NCBI GenBank assembly: GCA_910587055.1
Contig: CAJUKY010000009.1
Span: 1-64,000 of the forward strand
Direction: 5' to 3'
Origin: Candidatus Gastranaerophilales bacterium
GTDB lineage: Bacteria; Cyanobacteriota; Vampirovibrionia; Gastranaerophilales; Gastranaerophilaceae
DNA length: 64,000 nt
In this document: positions 43,696-52,532 of the stretch, one piece after another
Numbering within the stretch: position 1 is the stretch's first letter
Layout: each line of letters begins with the position of its first letter
Translations under genes and position numbers: made by a program
The notes under the pieces: generated by a model
The model's input: the letters and a program-made list of their open reading frames with translations, nothing else
Databases searched by the model: none
What the model was told of the DNA's origin: nothing

Positions 43696-43849
43696 AATAT
43701 AGTTTTTATCCGTCAAATAATCTCTGTTATTGATTATAAGTCTTAATTACATTCTATTGCAAAGAACTTAATATAATTTGACATGCCGCAGGCGCAATGG
43801 TAGTATTTACTTGATTGTAGCAGTATGCTGATAACCGGAAGGCAATAAA

Positions 43850-45283
43850 ATGAAAGATATATTTTCAAAAAGAACAAAAATAGTTGCAACTCTCGGCCCT
43901 GCAACGGATAATGAGGATAAGATTAAAGAATTAATTGAGGCGGGTGCAAACGTTTTTAGATTAAATACATCCCATGGCACGATGGATTATCACAGAGAAA
44001 AAATCCGCATGATAAAAAGTGTTGCTTCAAAGACGGGTGCCTGCATAGCAACCCTTGTGGATTTACAGGGGCCAAAAATCAGGATAGGCAATTTAAAAGA
44101 AGAAATTTTAATTAAAAACGGAGATAAACTTGTTTTTGAGCATTCGCTTGAACAGAAAGATAACAGCATTATCCCTGTGGATTATGCAGGAATAAGCAAA
44201 GATGTTTCAAAAGGTTCAAGGGTTTTGATTGACGATGGAAAACTTGAAGTTATAGTAGATGAAGTGAACGGCGGTAAAGTTTATGCTACGGTTACAAACG
44301 GCGGGCTTTTAAAATCAAGAAAAGGTCTTAATATACCGGGTTCCACAGCTTCTCTTGATGCGGTAACTCCTAAAGACATTGAGTTTATTAAATTCGCCGT
44401 TGAAGAGGGGGCGGACTGGATTGCCCTTTCTTTCGTTCGCCAAAAAGAAGATGTACTTCTTGCAAAAAAATATATAAATGATTTCAATGCTTCAATTCCT
44501 GTCGTATCAAAGCTTGAAAAGCCTGATGCCATTGAAAATCTGCATGATATTGTATGCGTATCCGATGCTATTATGGTAGCCAGAGGGGATTTGGGGATTG
44601 AACTTTCACCTGTTGATGTGCCGATTTGCCAGAAGCTTATTGTTGAAGAGGCCGGCAAACAGAGAAAACCCGTTATTGTTGCAACGCAAATGCTTGAATC
44701 AATGATAAATGAGCCTATTCCGACACGTGCGGAGAGTTCCGATGTTGCAAATGCTATTTTAGACGGTGCAGATGCCGTTATGCTTTCGGGAGAAACTTCT
44801 GTCGGTAAATTTGCGGCGGATGCTGTCAGGATGATGTCAAAAATTGCAATCAGAACTGAAAACAGCTGCTTTTATAAATTTGATACGGATTATGAATTAA
44901 ATGACGAAATTGCCCTGACGCGTCAGGCAGTTGTTTTCGGAGCTGATAAAATGTTGAAATACGTTAATGCAAAGGCCATTTTGAGCTTTTCGCATTTTGG
45001 ATATTCAACGAGATTGATGTCAAAACTAAAGCCTTCAGCACCCGTTATTATGATATCCGATATAGAAGAAACCTGCAGAAAAATGTCATTGAACTGGGGC
45101 GTTTATCCTTTCTGTAAGAAATGGGATGAAACAGTAGATGCCAATCTGCTTTTAAAGATTGATGAATTTTTAATAAATGAAGCCGGTTTAAAGCCAAATG
45201 ATTATGTAGTTATTACAGGTTCAGCCCCGAGACTTATCACCGGCAGAACAAACTTTGTGCGCGTGCATAAAATTGGAACATAA
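43850..45283 (+). CDS. pyk: pyruvate kinase
   Basis: A 477-residue glycolytic enzyme converting phosphoenolpyruvate and ADP to pyruvate and ATP. TKIVATLGPATDNEDKI at the N-terminus, FRLNTSHGTMDYH near 36, DLQGPKIRIG, and MVARGDLGIELS (Mg2+ and PEP site, near 243) are all present. The C-terminal domain is complete and no extra phosphohistidine domain follows. ATG is preceded by GGAAGG. Confidence 0.98.
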   Translation: MKDIFSKRTKIVATLGPATDNEDKIKELIEAGANVFRLNTSHGTMDYHREKIRMIKSVASKTGACIATLVDLQGPKIRIGNLKEEILIKNGDKLVFEHSLEQKDNSIIPVDYAGISKDVSKGSRVLIDDGKLEVIVDEVNGGKVYATVTNGGLLKSRKGLNIPGSTASLDAVTPKDIEFIKFAVEEGADWIALSFVRQKEDVLLAKKYINDFNASIPVVSKLEKPDAIENLHDIVCVSDAIMVARGDLGIELSPVDVPICQKLIVEEAGKQRKPVIVATQMLESMINEPIPTRAESSDVANAILDGADAVMLSGETSVGKFAADAVRMMSKIAIRTENSCFYKFDTDYELNDEIALTRQAVVFGADKMLKYVNAKAILSFSHFGYSTRLMSKLKPSAPVIMISDIEETCRKMSLNWGVYPFCKKWDETVDANLLLKIDEFLINEAGLKPNDYVVITGSAPRLITGRTNFVRVHKIGT

Positions 45284-45322
45284 AGACTTTTGATAAGGCA
45301 TTATGAGGATTTTGGAGGAAAA

Positions 45323-46591
45323 ATGAAAGATAATACGAAGTGTCTGCATTCAGGATATACACCCGTTAACGGCGGTCCCAGAGTAATGCCGATTTATCAG
45401 AGCACCACTTTTAGATTTAATTCAACAAAAGAAATAGGAGATGTTTTTGATGATCCTACAAAAGCGCATATATATACGCGTTTTACCAATCCTACGGTAG
45501 ATGCTGTTGAGAAAAAAATTGCGGATTTAGAAGGCGGAGTTGCCGCAATGTGTACATCATCAGGCCAGATGGCATCTTTAATGTCAATTTTAAATCTTTG
45601 TAATTCGGGGGACAGTTTTATAAGTTCAGCTTCAATTTATGGCGGTACTTTAAATTTATTTGCCGTTACATTAAAAAAGCTTGGAGTTGAATGTATTTTT
45701 GTAGATGTAGATGCATCCGAGGATGAAATCCAGGCTAAAATTAAACCAAACACAAAGGCGATATTCGGGGAAACTTTAACCAATCCTTCCCTGCAAATTT
45801 TAGATATTGAAAAATTTGCCCGTGTTGCGCATAAAAACGGTATTCCGTTAATTGTGGATAATACTTTTCCTACACCGATTCTCTGTAAGCCTTTTGAATA
45901 CGGAGCTGATGTTGTCATTCACTCCACTTCAAAATATATGGACGGGCATGCTCTGCAGGTGGGCGGCGTGATTGTTGATTCGGGTAAATTTGATTATTCA
46001 AACGGTAATTTTCCTGATTTTACCGAACCCGATGAGTCATACCATGGTACGGTTTATACAAGAGACTATTCTTTTGCCCCGTATATCGTTAAAGCCAGAA
46101 TGCAGCTGATGAGAGATTTTGGGGCATATCCTTCAGGAAATTCCGGGTTTTTATTAAACCTTGGTCTTGAAACGCTTGCTATAAGGATGGAAAAATATTG
46201 TTCAAATGCACTTAAAGCAGCTGAATATTTTGAGAATACCGGTAAATTTGAAACCGTAGATTATCCGGGGTTAAAATCAAACAGATATTATGATTTAGCT
46301 CAAAAATATCTTCCGAAAGGACAATCCGGTGTGATTTCATTAACAATTAAGGGCGGTAAAGAGACAGCAATTAAATTTATGGATGGGCTTAAACTTGCTT
46401 CAAATGAGGTTCATGTGGCTGATATAAGAACATGCGTGCTGCATCCTGCAAGTGCTACCCACAGGCAATTGACTGATGAACAGCTGATTAACTGCGGAAT
46501 AAATCCGGGTCTTGTAAGATTTTCTGTCGGTCTTGAAGATATAGAAGATATAATTGAAGATATAGAACAGAGTTTGAAGTCATTGCAGTAA
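45323..46591 (+). CDS. metY: O-acetylhomoserine sulfhydrylase-type PLP enzyme
   Basis: A 422-residue Cys/Met metabolism PLP-dependent enzyme. PIYQSTTFRF, YTRFTNPTVDAVEKKIADLEGG and SSGQMASLMSIL near residues 21-85 are family motifs; HSTSKYMDGHALQVGG near 205 contains the PLP Lys. Asp in VDNTFPTP stacks on the cofactor. The start at 45323 follows GGAGG; ATG 45290 has no such site. It could also be a methionine gamma-lyase, which shares most of these residues. Confidence 0.88.
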   Translation: MKDNTKCLHSGYTPVNGGPRVMPIYQSTTFRFNSTKEIGDVFDDPTKAHIYTRFTNPTVDAVEKKIADLEGGVAAMCTSSGQMASLMSILNLCNSGDSFISSASIYGGTLNLFAVTLKKLGVECIFVDVDASEDEIQAKIKPNTKAIFGETLTNPSLQILDIEKFARVAHKNGIPLIVDNTFPTPILCKPFEYGADVVIHSTSKYMDGHALQVGGVIVDSGKFDYSNGNFPDFTEPDESYHGTVYTRDYSFAPYIVKARMQLMRDFGAYPSGNSGFLLNLGLETLAIRMEKYCSNALKAAEYFENTGKFETVDYPGLKSNRYYDLAQKYLPKGQSGVISLTIKGGKETAIKFMDGLKLASNEVHVADIRTCVLHPASATHRQLTDEQLINCGINPGLVRFSVGLEDIEDIIEDIEQSLKSLQ

Positions 46592-46683
46592 TATTTTGAT
46601 ACTTAAACGTCTTGACAGCAAGGCTTGTTGCTGATATTGTTATGTGGTTGAAAATTTAATATTCACAATTATTATGGGGCGTA

Positions 46684-46734
46684 GCACTCTGCCGGCCGAG
46701 AAAGCGACTAAATGTGACTTTGGAAGGAGAGGGG
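46684..46734 (+). repeat. 51-nt element upstream of tRNA-Pro, copy 1
   Basis: Begins GCACTCTGCCGGCCGAGAAA and ends GGAAGGAGAGGGG. It matches copy 2 (48242-48292) at 46 of 51 positions, and weaker similarity continues on both sides up to the tRNA. GGGGCGTAGC just before it resembles the 5' end of the tRNA. An AT-rich spacer of 57 bases follows, then tRNA-Pro. Its nature is unknown: RNA leader, tRNA-derived remnant or protein site. Confidence 0.7.
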
Positions 46735-46791
46735 CAGTGTACCAAAAGAAAATGATTTAAAAAAATATAATTTAATACTCATTAAATATTT

Positions 46792-46865
46792 CGGGACGTA
46801 GCGCAGCTTGGTAGCGCACCTCGCTTGGGACGAGGGGGTCGCAGGTTCAAATCCTGTCGTCCCGA
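46792..46865 (+). tRNA. tRNA-Pro (anticodon TGG)
   Basis: A full cloverleaf: acceptor CGGGACG with CGTCCCG, D-stem GCGC with GCGC, anticodon stem CCTCG with CGAGG around CTTGGGA (anticodon TGG), T-arm GCAGG TTCAAAT CCTGT. Discriminator A. CCA is not encoded. Confidence 0.97.
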
Positions 46866-46916
46866 TTTAATATTGAATTATTAAATGCATGTAGGCCGGC
46901 ATGGTTTATAAAATTA

Positions 46917-48074
46917 TTAATTTTTGCTTCCAAAGAGCATGTCTTTCAATAAACAAAGTATATTTGGATAATATGTAACAGCTTCTTTATCAAGCATATC
47001 TTCGATAATCATTTCTTCAGAGTCCTGATTTTCGGAACCAAAAAGCCAGAAACTTTCCAAATTAAGCAATGAATTTTTATCTACAAAGTATCTCGTATTA
47101 TCCGGTGTCGAAGCATTTGCAATAGTAACCTTATCGCCGTCAACCTTTATAACACTGTATGCATGCGCTTTATCAAATTCATACACGGATCCGTTTGTAC
47201 ATTCTATGCTGCATTCGCCGGTTGTGCCAAATACGATTGAATTTGAGAGCGGATTTTGTTCAAAATTATCAAGCATTTTACGTGCGTGCTCTGTGGCGTT
47301 TTCTTCGTTAGGATTAAAAATATTGTTGCAAAAATCTTCCGTATTTATAATGAATTTTTCCTGACTTTCGTTATCCTTCAGCCATAAATATTTGTCATCA
47401 ACGCTTTTATTCATTTTTGTGTACAAATGTCCTTCTTTTAATTCGACCTCATTTCCGTAAAAATCAGCAATAGCGTATGTTTTATCCGGTATAAAGTAAG
47501 ATACCTCGTTTTTAAATTCCTCTGTATCTTTATGTGTTTTGATTGTTTCAAAAGGTTTTCCCAGCAAAAGATATGAAACACTTGCCGGAGTTACTCCGTA
47601 TAGTGTGTCATCCGGGGCGTTTTCATTCGGATAATTATTTAAAATTTCGCGTAATGTTTCGTCATCTGATTGTTCGAAACACATTTCCATTGCGCGTTCA
47701 AATATTGCGACATCGTCATCGCCCGTTGCATATTGTCTTCCATCTTCATCCGGTTCTTTTAGCTGTTTAAGTTCATCTTGCGTTATGGTATATGTTTCGC
47801 CGGTGCCTTGAAAAGTAACATTGTATTCCAGAATATTTTCATCTTCATCTTTTACTATAACAAGAGAGTCTTCGATTGCTTGTGCACCTTCTTTTGTCTG
47901 AGATATTGAAAATAACGTTGATATAAGTCCGCAGTCTTGCAAATGTTGTGTGAAATCCCCGTCTATTTTGCCGTTTGCTTCTTCTTTGTTATCAGTATGA
48001 TGCAAATATGCGGGATTATTTATACCTGTAATCCTGTTCATTTTGTTTGCTCTTTGTAATAATCTCTCTTTCAC
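46917..48074 (-). CDS. calpain-like cysteine protease homologue
   Basis: A 385-residue acidic protein. QDCGLISTLFSIS at residues 46-58 resembles the calpain catalytic start (GDCWxLAAL), putting Cys48 as nucleophile. DKAHAYSVIKV at 301-311 and TIANASTPDN near 317-326 fit the catalytic His (304) and Asn (320). The order Cys...His...Asn matches peptidase family C2. It has no signal peptide. It starts with GTG 48074; ATG 48041 (MNRITG) is an alternative start. The gene lies between two tRNA-Pro units. Fold assignment is by motif only. Confidence 0.65.
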   Translation of the reverse strand: MKERLLQRANKMNRITGINNPAYLHHTDNKEEANGKIDGDFTQHLQDCGLISTLFSISQTKEGAQAIEDSLVIVKDEDENILEYNVTFQGTGETYTITQDELKQLKEPDEDGRQYATGDDDVAIFERAMEMCFEQSDDETLREILNNYPNENAPDDTLYGVTPASVSYLLLGKPFETIKTHKDTEEFKNEVSYFIPDKTYAIADFYGNEVELKEGHLYTKMNKSVDDKYLWLKDNESQEKFIINTEDFCNNIFNPNEENATEHARKMLDNFEQNPLSNSIVFGTTGECSIECTNGSVYEFDKAHAYSVIKVDGDKVTIANASTPDNTRYFVDKNSLLNLESFWLFGSENQDSEEMIIEDMLDKEAVTYYPNILCLLKDMLFGSKN

Positions 48075-48241
48075 ATATATAAAAAATATATCCTTAATAA
48101 AAGTTATACTTGATATAGTGCGATTTTACAAAAATTTACATAATAATTTTGATTTCAATTGTGTTATTTTATTTTACTTTTTTATTTTTTTTATGTATAA
48201 TCACTTGTGAAACCACCTGCTTAAATCTATATCGGGACGCA

Positions 48242-48292
48242 GCACTCTGCCGACTGAGAAAGTGACTGAATGTCACTTTGGAAGGAGAGGGG
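48242..48292 (+). repeat. 51-nt element upstream of tRNA-Pro, copy 2
   Basis: Matches copy 1 at 46 of 51 positions. AAAGTGA and TCACTTT inside it can form a hairpin here, but the corresponding changes in copy 1 break those pairs rather than restore them. CGGGACGCAGC at 48233-48243 equals the first 11 bases of tRNA-Pro at 10 positions. Confidence 0.7.
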
Positions 48293-48352
48293 TGGCACAC
48301 CTAAAAGAAAATGGTTCAAGAAATTACAATTTAATACTTAATCAACTTATTA

Positions 48353-48426
<74 letters not shown>

Positions 48427-48432
48427 AATTTT

Positions 48433-48463
48433 AAAGGGAATTCTTAAATGAGTTCCCTTTTTT
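48433..48463 (+). terminator. terminator after the second tRNA-Pro
   Basis: AAAGGGAA (48433-48440) pairs with TTCCCTTT (48453-48460), followed directly by more T. Typical position for a tRNA terminator. Confidence 0.85.
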
Positions 48464-48543
48464 AACAGGATTTGATTTTTTGCAAATGTGCTTTTCTTCA
48501 CAAGTTCAGAAATGTCCTGTTGTTCCGACCATTGAAAACAAAG

Positions 48544-48573
48544 ACCAGAGCTAGCTTTCAGCTTTGGTTTTTT
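48544..48573. terminator. second hairpin terminator before the convergent gene
   Basis: ACCAGAGCT (48544-48552) pairs with AGCTTTGGT (48560-48568) with one mismatch, followed by a T run. It may serve the minus-strand gene ending at 48599 as well. Confidence 0.6.
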
Positions 48574-48598
48574 AATTTTGTGTAATATTTGTGTAATG

Positions 48599-49093
48599 TT
48601 ATTTTCCCAGAGATAATCTTGCGATTTCATTGGGGTGAAAACTCGCACGGATAGAATTTATTTTTTCAAGAATGTTTTTCGGCAGGTGTTTTTTCTGTTC
48701 TAAAAGTGCATAATAAAAAGCTTTTGAAAGTCCGTTTGAAAAGCAGGCATGTCTTTTTAAAATAATCCTGCCTGTTGTGTTATCAATAAAAAAGATTCTG
48801 CATAAATATCCAAAAACTTCATCATTAATTTTATCAAGCGGCTTGCCGCCATGGATATACGGAATATCAATCCAATCAAGATTTTCGAATTTTACAAGAA
48901 GAAAAACAATATTATTTTTAGTGTAGATTTGGAAAAACGGAACTGAATTTTGAATGTTTTTAATAAAATTTTCATCGGGAGATTTTTTGAAAATGAAGAT
49001 ATCGGCAGCGTTTTTATCAAAATTCATAATTGAAATTTCGTTTTTAATGCAAAATTCGCTGTAACATTTTCCTGTTTTATATTTTTTCATCAA
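48599..49093 (-). CDS. protein of unknown function
   Basis: A 164-residue basic protein, no signal peptide or membrane helix. Visible parts: ADIFIFKKSPDENF near residue 31, GYLCRIFFIDNTTGRIILKR near 95-114, and a helical C-terminus (ALLEQKKHLPKNILEKINS). It overlaps the EamA gene by 4 bases, so it is translated with it. I recognise no family. Confidence 0.65.
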   Translation of the reverse strand: MMKKYKTGKCYSEFCIKNEISIMNFDKNAADIFIFKKSPDENFIKNIQNSVPFFQIYTKNNIVFLLVKFENLDWIDIPYIHGGKPLDKINDEVFGYLCRIFFIDNTTGRIILKRHACFSNGLSKAFYYALLEQKKHLPKNILEKINSIRASFHPNEIARLSLGK

Positions 49094-49947
49094 TTTAATA
49101 ATATAATTACTGCTCCTGTAACCATTATGATTGAGCCGATTAATTTTTTCAATAAATGCTTTTCATTAAATAATTTCCATCCTATAAATACATTCAGTAT
49201 ATTTGACAGTTGAAACACGGAGAGCGCTGCCGCAACGGGAATTTTTTCAAATACAAAATTTGTTGAAAATTGCATAATAAAAACAAAAAAAGCAAGTAAA
49301 ATAAACGGCTCGAGCTCCTTTTTAAAATTAAGCGTGTAAAAAGCCTTTTTGCGGTTGATTTTTAAAATTATAAATGAGAAGATAAAGCCAAAAATAACCC
49401 AAAGTAAAAATGAGCAGGTAATATTCGTTAAAATAATGACTTTTTTTATAAATACAGCCTCAATTGCCGTGAAAATCAATGCCAAAAATCTGTAAATTAT
49501 ATCTTTTCTTTTAAATAAAGAGAGACTAAATCCTTCATTTGCAGCATCAAAAATAAAATAACTGCCCGAGATTATCAAAACAATACCGATAACTGCCGTA
49601 ATATCGGGTATTTCTCCGATTAATATTATTCCAAAGATTAATCCTGCAATTGCTTTATAAGAATTTATCGGCCCCAAAACAGAAAGCTCGCCATATTTTA
49701 ACGCCGATATCAAAAAAGCATTGCCCAGCGCACCAAAAAAACCTCCGGCAAATGCCAGGATTATAGCTTCGCTTGAAATTTGCGGGTAATAAATAAAAAA
49801 TAAAGGTATACAGAAGAGAGATAGAATAAAATATGTTTTAAAATTTGTATTTAGAGGAGAAAAAGTTTTTGATAATTCTTTTTGCAGTGTGTTTAGTGCT
49901 GAATTTGAAAATATTCTTAAAAATATTGCAAAAATTACTGAAAACAT
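49090..49947 (-). CDS. EamA-family drug/metabolite transporter
   Basis: A 285-residue membrane protein with ten hydrophobic segments in two homologous halves. LISALKYGELSVLGPINSYKAI in half one and FVFEKIPVAAALSVFQLSN in half two are typical EamA patterns. Substrate unknown; family members export amino acids, nucleosides or other metabolites. Confidence 0.88.
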   Translation of the reverse strand: MFSVIFAIFLRIFSNSALNTLQKELSKTFSPLNTNFKTYFILSLFCIPLFFIYYPQISSEAIILAFAGGFFGALGNAFLISALKYGELSVLGPINSYKAIAGLIFGIILIGEIPDITAVIGIVLIISGSYFIFDAANEGFSLSLFKRKDIIYRFLALIFTAIEAVFIKKVIILTNITCSFLLWVIFGFIFSFIILKINRKKAFYTLNFKKELEPFILLAFFVFIMQFSTNFVFEKIPVAAALSVFQLSNILNVFIGWKLFNEKHLLKKLIGSIIMVTGAVIILLN

Positions 49948-50024
49948 AAGATAATTATAGCAAAATCAAAAATTTACAGGTTTTGTTATAAAACATAAAG
50001 TTTTGTGTTGTGTGAAATAAAAGA

Positions 50025-51746
50025 ATGAATATTGCTCCTGCCGCATTTGCAGTTTTTAAAATTAATAACAGCTTTTTAGGCGCGGTTTCAAAAAATGAAG
50101 CTGCAGTAAACCCTGCTGTTTTTCACAACACTGCAAAAAATTCTAAAATGCCGGATACCTTGAGTTTTCTCGGGACTTATTATGCAACAACGGACAGCCA
50201 TTCAAGACTGCCTATGGCGGCATCTACGCTGTCTGAAATTGAAAACAGGATGCAAAACAGAAAAAATATTGATGAACCTGTATTTTTGCTTGATTGCGGT
50301 GATTTTACGGGGGACTCTTATTCATTTAAAAGCATAGCAGATATGTATACAACTTTTCAAAAAAGAAATCCTGATATAACCTGTGTTTTTAACCTCGGAA
50401 ATTATGACATTGATCCTCTTTTGGATGAAGGAGCACTTCTTGAGCATAAAGAAGAAATAAAAGATATGCTTCAGGAAATGGCAGACGGCGGAATAAATAT
50501 CATAAGTGCTTCGTATTGTGAAGCCGTTGAAAAACTTAAAAAAGAGGGTGCAGAAATTGATGAGCTTGAATTTATAAAGCCTTATATAATTTTAGATGAT
50601 ATAGTTGACGGCAAAAGACAAGAAGTATTTTTGTCAGGTATCGGCACGAGGAATAAATGCGGGGCAAAGGAGCAAAAGGCGGCGCTTGATTATCTTCAAG
50701 AAGTCTGCATAAAAAATGATGTTAAAGTTGACAAGGCGATTTTGTTTACACATAACAACACAAAAAATACAAATGAACTTCTAGATTATGCAAAGGAAAC
50801 TCTGGGCATAAAAAATATAGAGCTTGCAATAGGCGGGCATCCGCATAGTATTGAAGATTATATGCACGGAAAAACAAGGGTATTGTATCCGCCTGCGCAG
50901 GGAAAAGGTGCCTATGAAATAAAAAGTACAGAGAATGGTTTTGAATTTGAACCGCTCAAACTTAAATCAAGCGGATATGATTATTCACAGCTTGTCGGAA
51001 ACCCTGATGTTATAGATAATTTTGATATAAACAATCCTTATCCTGTGAAAAATGCTTATAAACGAATTTTAAATGATTCTGTAAATTCTGAATATTTGGA
51101 AATTATAACCGAAAGCTCTCCATATAACCTTGAATTCAGGGACTATAATTCAAAAATTTCAATGCCCACCTCTTTTGGTACATTTATGGCAAATAAATAC
51201 AGGGATTTTACGGGAGCTGATATTGCGCTTTTAAGAAATCAATTTTTAAGAGAAAAACTGCCCTCAAAAGGAAAACCCGTTAACTGGTATAATATTTGTG
51301 ATTCGATAAATGTTAATGCTGATTTATGCAGGGCGGCTATAAATACGTCAAAACTTAAAGAAATACTTGAAATATCCTTTGAAAAACAGGATAGAGGTCT
51401 TACAAACCCTTCATTTCTGGAATATTCGGATAACTTACGAATAACAAGAAGACAAAAGCCTAAAGAGGATGGAAATATTGTGAGCCAGATTGAAATTAAG
51501 GAAAACGGCTGCTGGATAAAATTACTGAATGAAGACGGCAGCCCTGTTGATGAAGAAAGAATGTTTTCTCTTGTATCGGAAGATGCTCTTATGTGCGGGT
51601 ATCTTGCACAATTTGCAAATTTAAATTTAAATGCTGAGAAAATCGAAGATTTAACCATACGAGATGTTCTTACAAAGGCTCTTAAAGAAGAAAAACCAAA
51701 CCCTGACGAGCCAAACTACCATACATCTGAAATTATAAATATTTAA
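50025..51746 (+). CDS. 5'-nucleotidase-like metallophosphatase with altered metal motif
   Basis: A 573-residue protein. After a poorly conserved N-terminus with TLSFLG at residues 45-50 comes a metallophosphatase domain: TDSHS near 56 supplies Asp and His, CGDFTGD near 91 an Asp, FTHNN near 240 and GGHPHS near 265 the His ligands. The GNHD motif reads GNYD (125-128), so the usual His is Tyr. A 5'-nucleotidase C-terminal domain follows (SFGTFMANKYRDFTGADIALLRNQ). UshA-like enzymes hydrolyse nucleotides outside the cytoplasm; activity here may be changed. Confidence 0.8.
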   Translation: MNIAPAAFAVFKINNSFLGAVSKNEAAVNPAVFHNTAKNSKMPDTLSFLGTYYATTDSHSRLPMAASTLSEIENRMQNRKNIDEPVFLLDCGDFTGDSYSFKSIADMYTTFQKRNPDITCVFNLGNYDIDPLLDEGALLEHKEEIKDMLQEMADGGINIISASYCEAVEKLKKEGAEIDELEFIKPYIILDDIVDGKRQEVFLSGIGTRNKCGAKEQKAALDYLQEVCIKNDVKVDKAILFTHNNTKNTNELLDYAKETLGIKNIELAIGGHPHSIEDYMHGKTRVLYPPAQGKGAYEIKSTENGFEFEPLKLKSSGYDYSQLVGNPDVIDNFDINNPYPVKNAYKRILNDSVNSEYLEIITESSPYNLEFRDYNSKISMPTSFGTFMANKYRDFTGADIALLRNQFLREKLPSKGKPVNWYNICDSINVNADLCRAAINTSKLKEILEISFEKQDRGLTNPSFLEYSDNLRITRRQKPKEDGNIVSQIEIKENGCWIKLLNEDGSPVDEERMFSLVSEDALMCGYLAQFANLNLNAEKIEDLTIRDVLTKALKEEKPNPDEPNYHTSEIINI

Positions 51747-51858
51747 GTTTTGTAACATTGCCTTAAAAATTTATAAAGGTTTGCCGAATAATGCCGTATC
51801 TTTATACGTAAGATAGTTTGAAAGTATTACAACAATAAAGTTTATAAGGCAGATGCAG

Positions 51859-51942
51859 ATGAGAAGAAAACGTATTCGCATTATTAAATCGCGTCTTAAA
51901 ATGCGTGAAATTGCAAAACGACTGCTCAAAATCATGGCTTAA
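51859..51942 (+). CDS. possible 27-residue basic peptide
   Basis: An ORF of 27 codons, very rich in Arg and Lys (MRRKRIRIIKSRLKMREIAK, then RLLKIMA), with AAGG about 9 bases ahead. A hairpin overlaps its last codons and stop (51923-51967). It could be a small protein, a leader peptide or chance coding. Upstream ATG 51853 adds two residues. Confidence 0.3.
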   Translation: MRRKRIRIIKSRLKMREIAKRLLKIMA

Positions 51943-51967
51943 ATAATAAGCCTTCAGATTTTGAGCA
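51923..51967 (+). other. two-tier hairpin
   Basis: TGCTCAAAATC (51923-51933) pairs with GATTTTGAGCA (51957-51967), and inside GGCTTA (51936-51941) pairs with TAAGCC (51947-51952) around a 5-nt loop. It lacks a strong T-tract, so it could be a stable RNA 3' end or a weak terminator. Confidence 0.5.
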
Positions 51968-52006
51968 AGGTAAATTTTAAAAAGGAATAAAATTATGTTT
52001 TTTATA

Positions 52007-52384
52007 CTATTTCTTATCGGTAACTTTAATTATGTGCCAGCCGAAGTCAGTCTGGACAGGTTCTGATATTTCACCTTTAGGCAGTTCAAAAGCTGCAGTT
52101 TCAAATTCAGGCACCATCTGGCCGCGTCCGAAGTATCCTAAATCTCCTCCTCTTTGTCCTGAGGGGCATTTTGAGAATTGTTTTGCCATTTTGGCGAAAT
52201 CTTCGCCGCCTTCAATTCTGTTTTTTAAACCTTGAGCTTGAGATTTTGTATCAACAAGAATATGCGCAGCTCTTACCTGTGTATAATTTGCAGCATTTGC
52301 ATCAATTGAATTTTTAGCGTCTGACATATTTACTCCCATCATCATTAAAAATGTAAAAATTGCGGTTGCAATAATTTTTTTCAT
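52007..52384 (-). CDS. parvulin-type peptidyl-prolyl isomerase
   Basis: A 125-residue exported protein: signal peptide MKKIIATAIFTFLMMMGVNM, then a rotamase domain (RAAHILVDTKSQAQ, FAKMAKQFSKCPSGQRGGDLG, FGRGQMVPEFETAAF, FGWHIIKV). It helps folding of secreted proteins. ATG 52384 follows AAGGG; a TTG at 52399 is less likely. It stands alone. Confidence 0.93.
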   Translation of the reverse strand: MKKIIATAIFTFLMMMGVNMSDAKNSIDANAANYTQVRAAHILVDTKSQAQGLKNRIEGGEDFAKMAKQFSKCPSGQRGGDLGYFGRGQMVPEFETAAFELPKGEISEPVQTDFGWHIIKVTDKK

Positions 52385-52532
52385 AAATTTTCCCTTCAAT
52401 CGGTTTATTCCATAATACCTGCTTTCAATGTTAAAATAAAGTTAATTTTTTTAAATCCCCTCATTTTGTCATATTCTTATGGAAAAACAGCTAAAACGGG
52501 AATTAAAATTGAAGCGGCATTAAAAGGGCAGA

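Noticed and set aside
46892..46903. GGCCGGCATGG, identical to the 5' end of the HDV ribozyme
   Set aside because: The rest of the nested double pseudoknot is absent; the match is about 11 bases and likely chance.
48280..48302. GGGGTGGCAC in element copy 2 resembles a T-box core
   Set aside because: Copy 1 has GGGGCAGTGT at the same place, and no Stem I, specifier loop or terminator of a T-box leader is seen.
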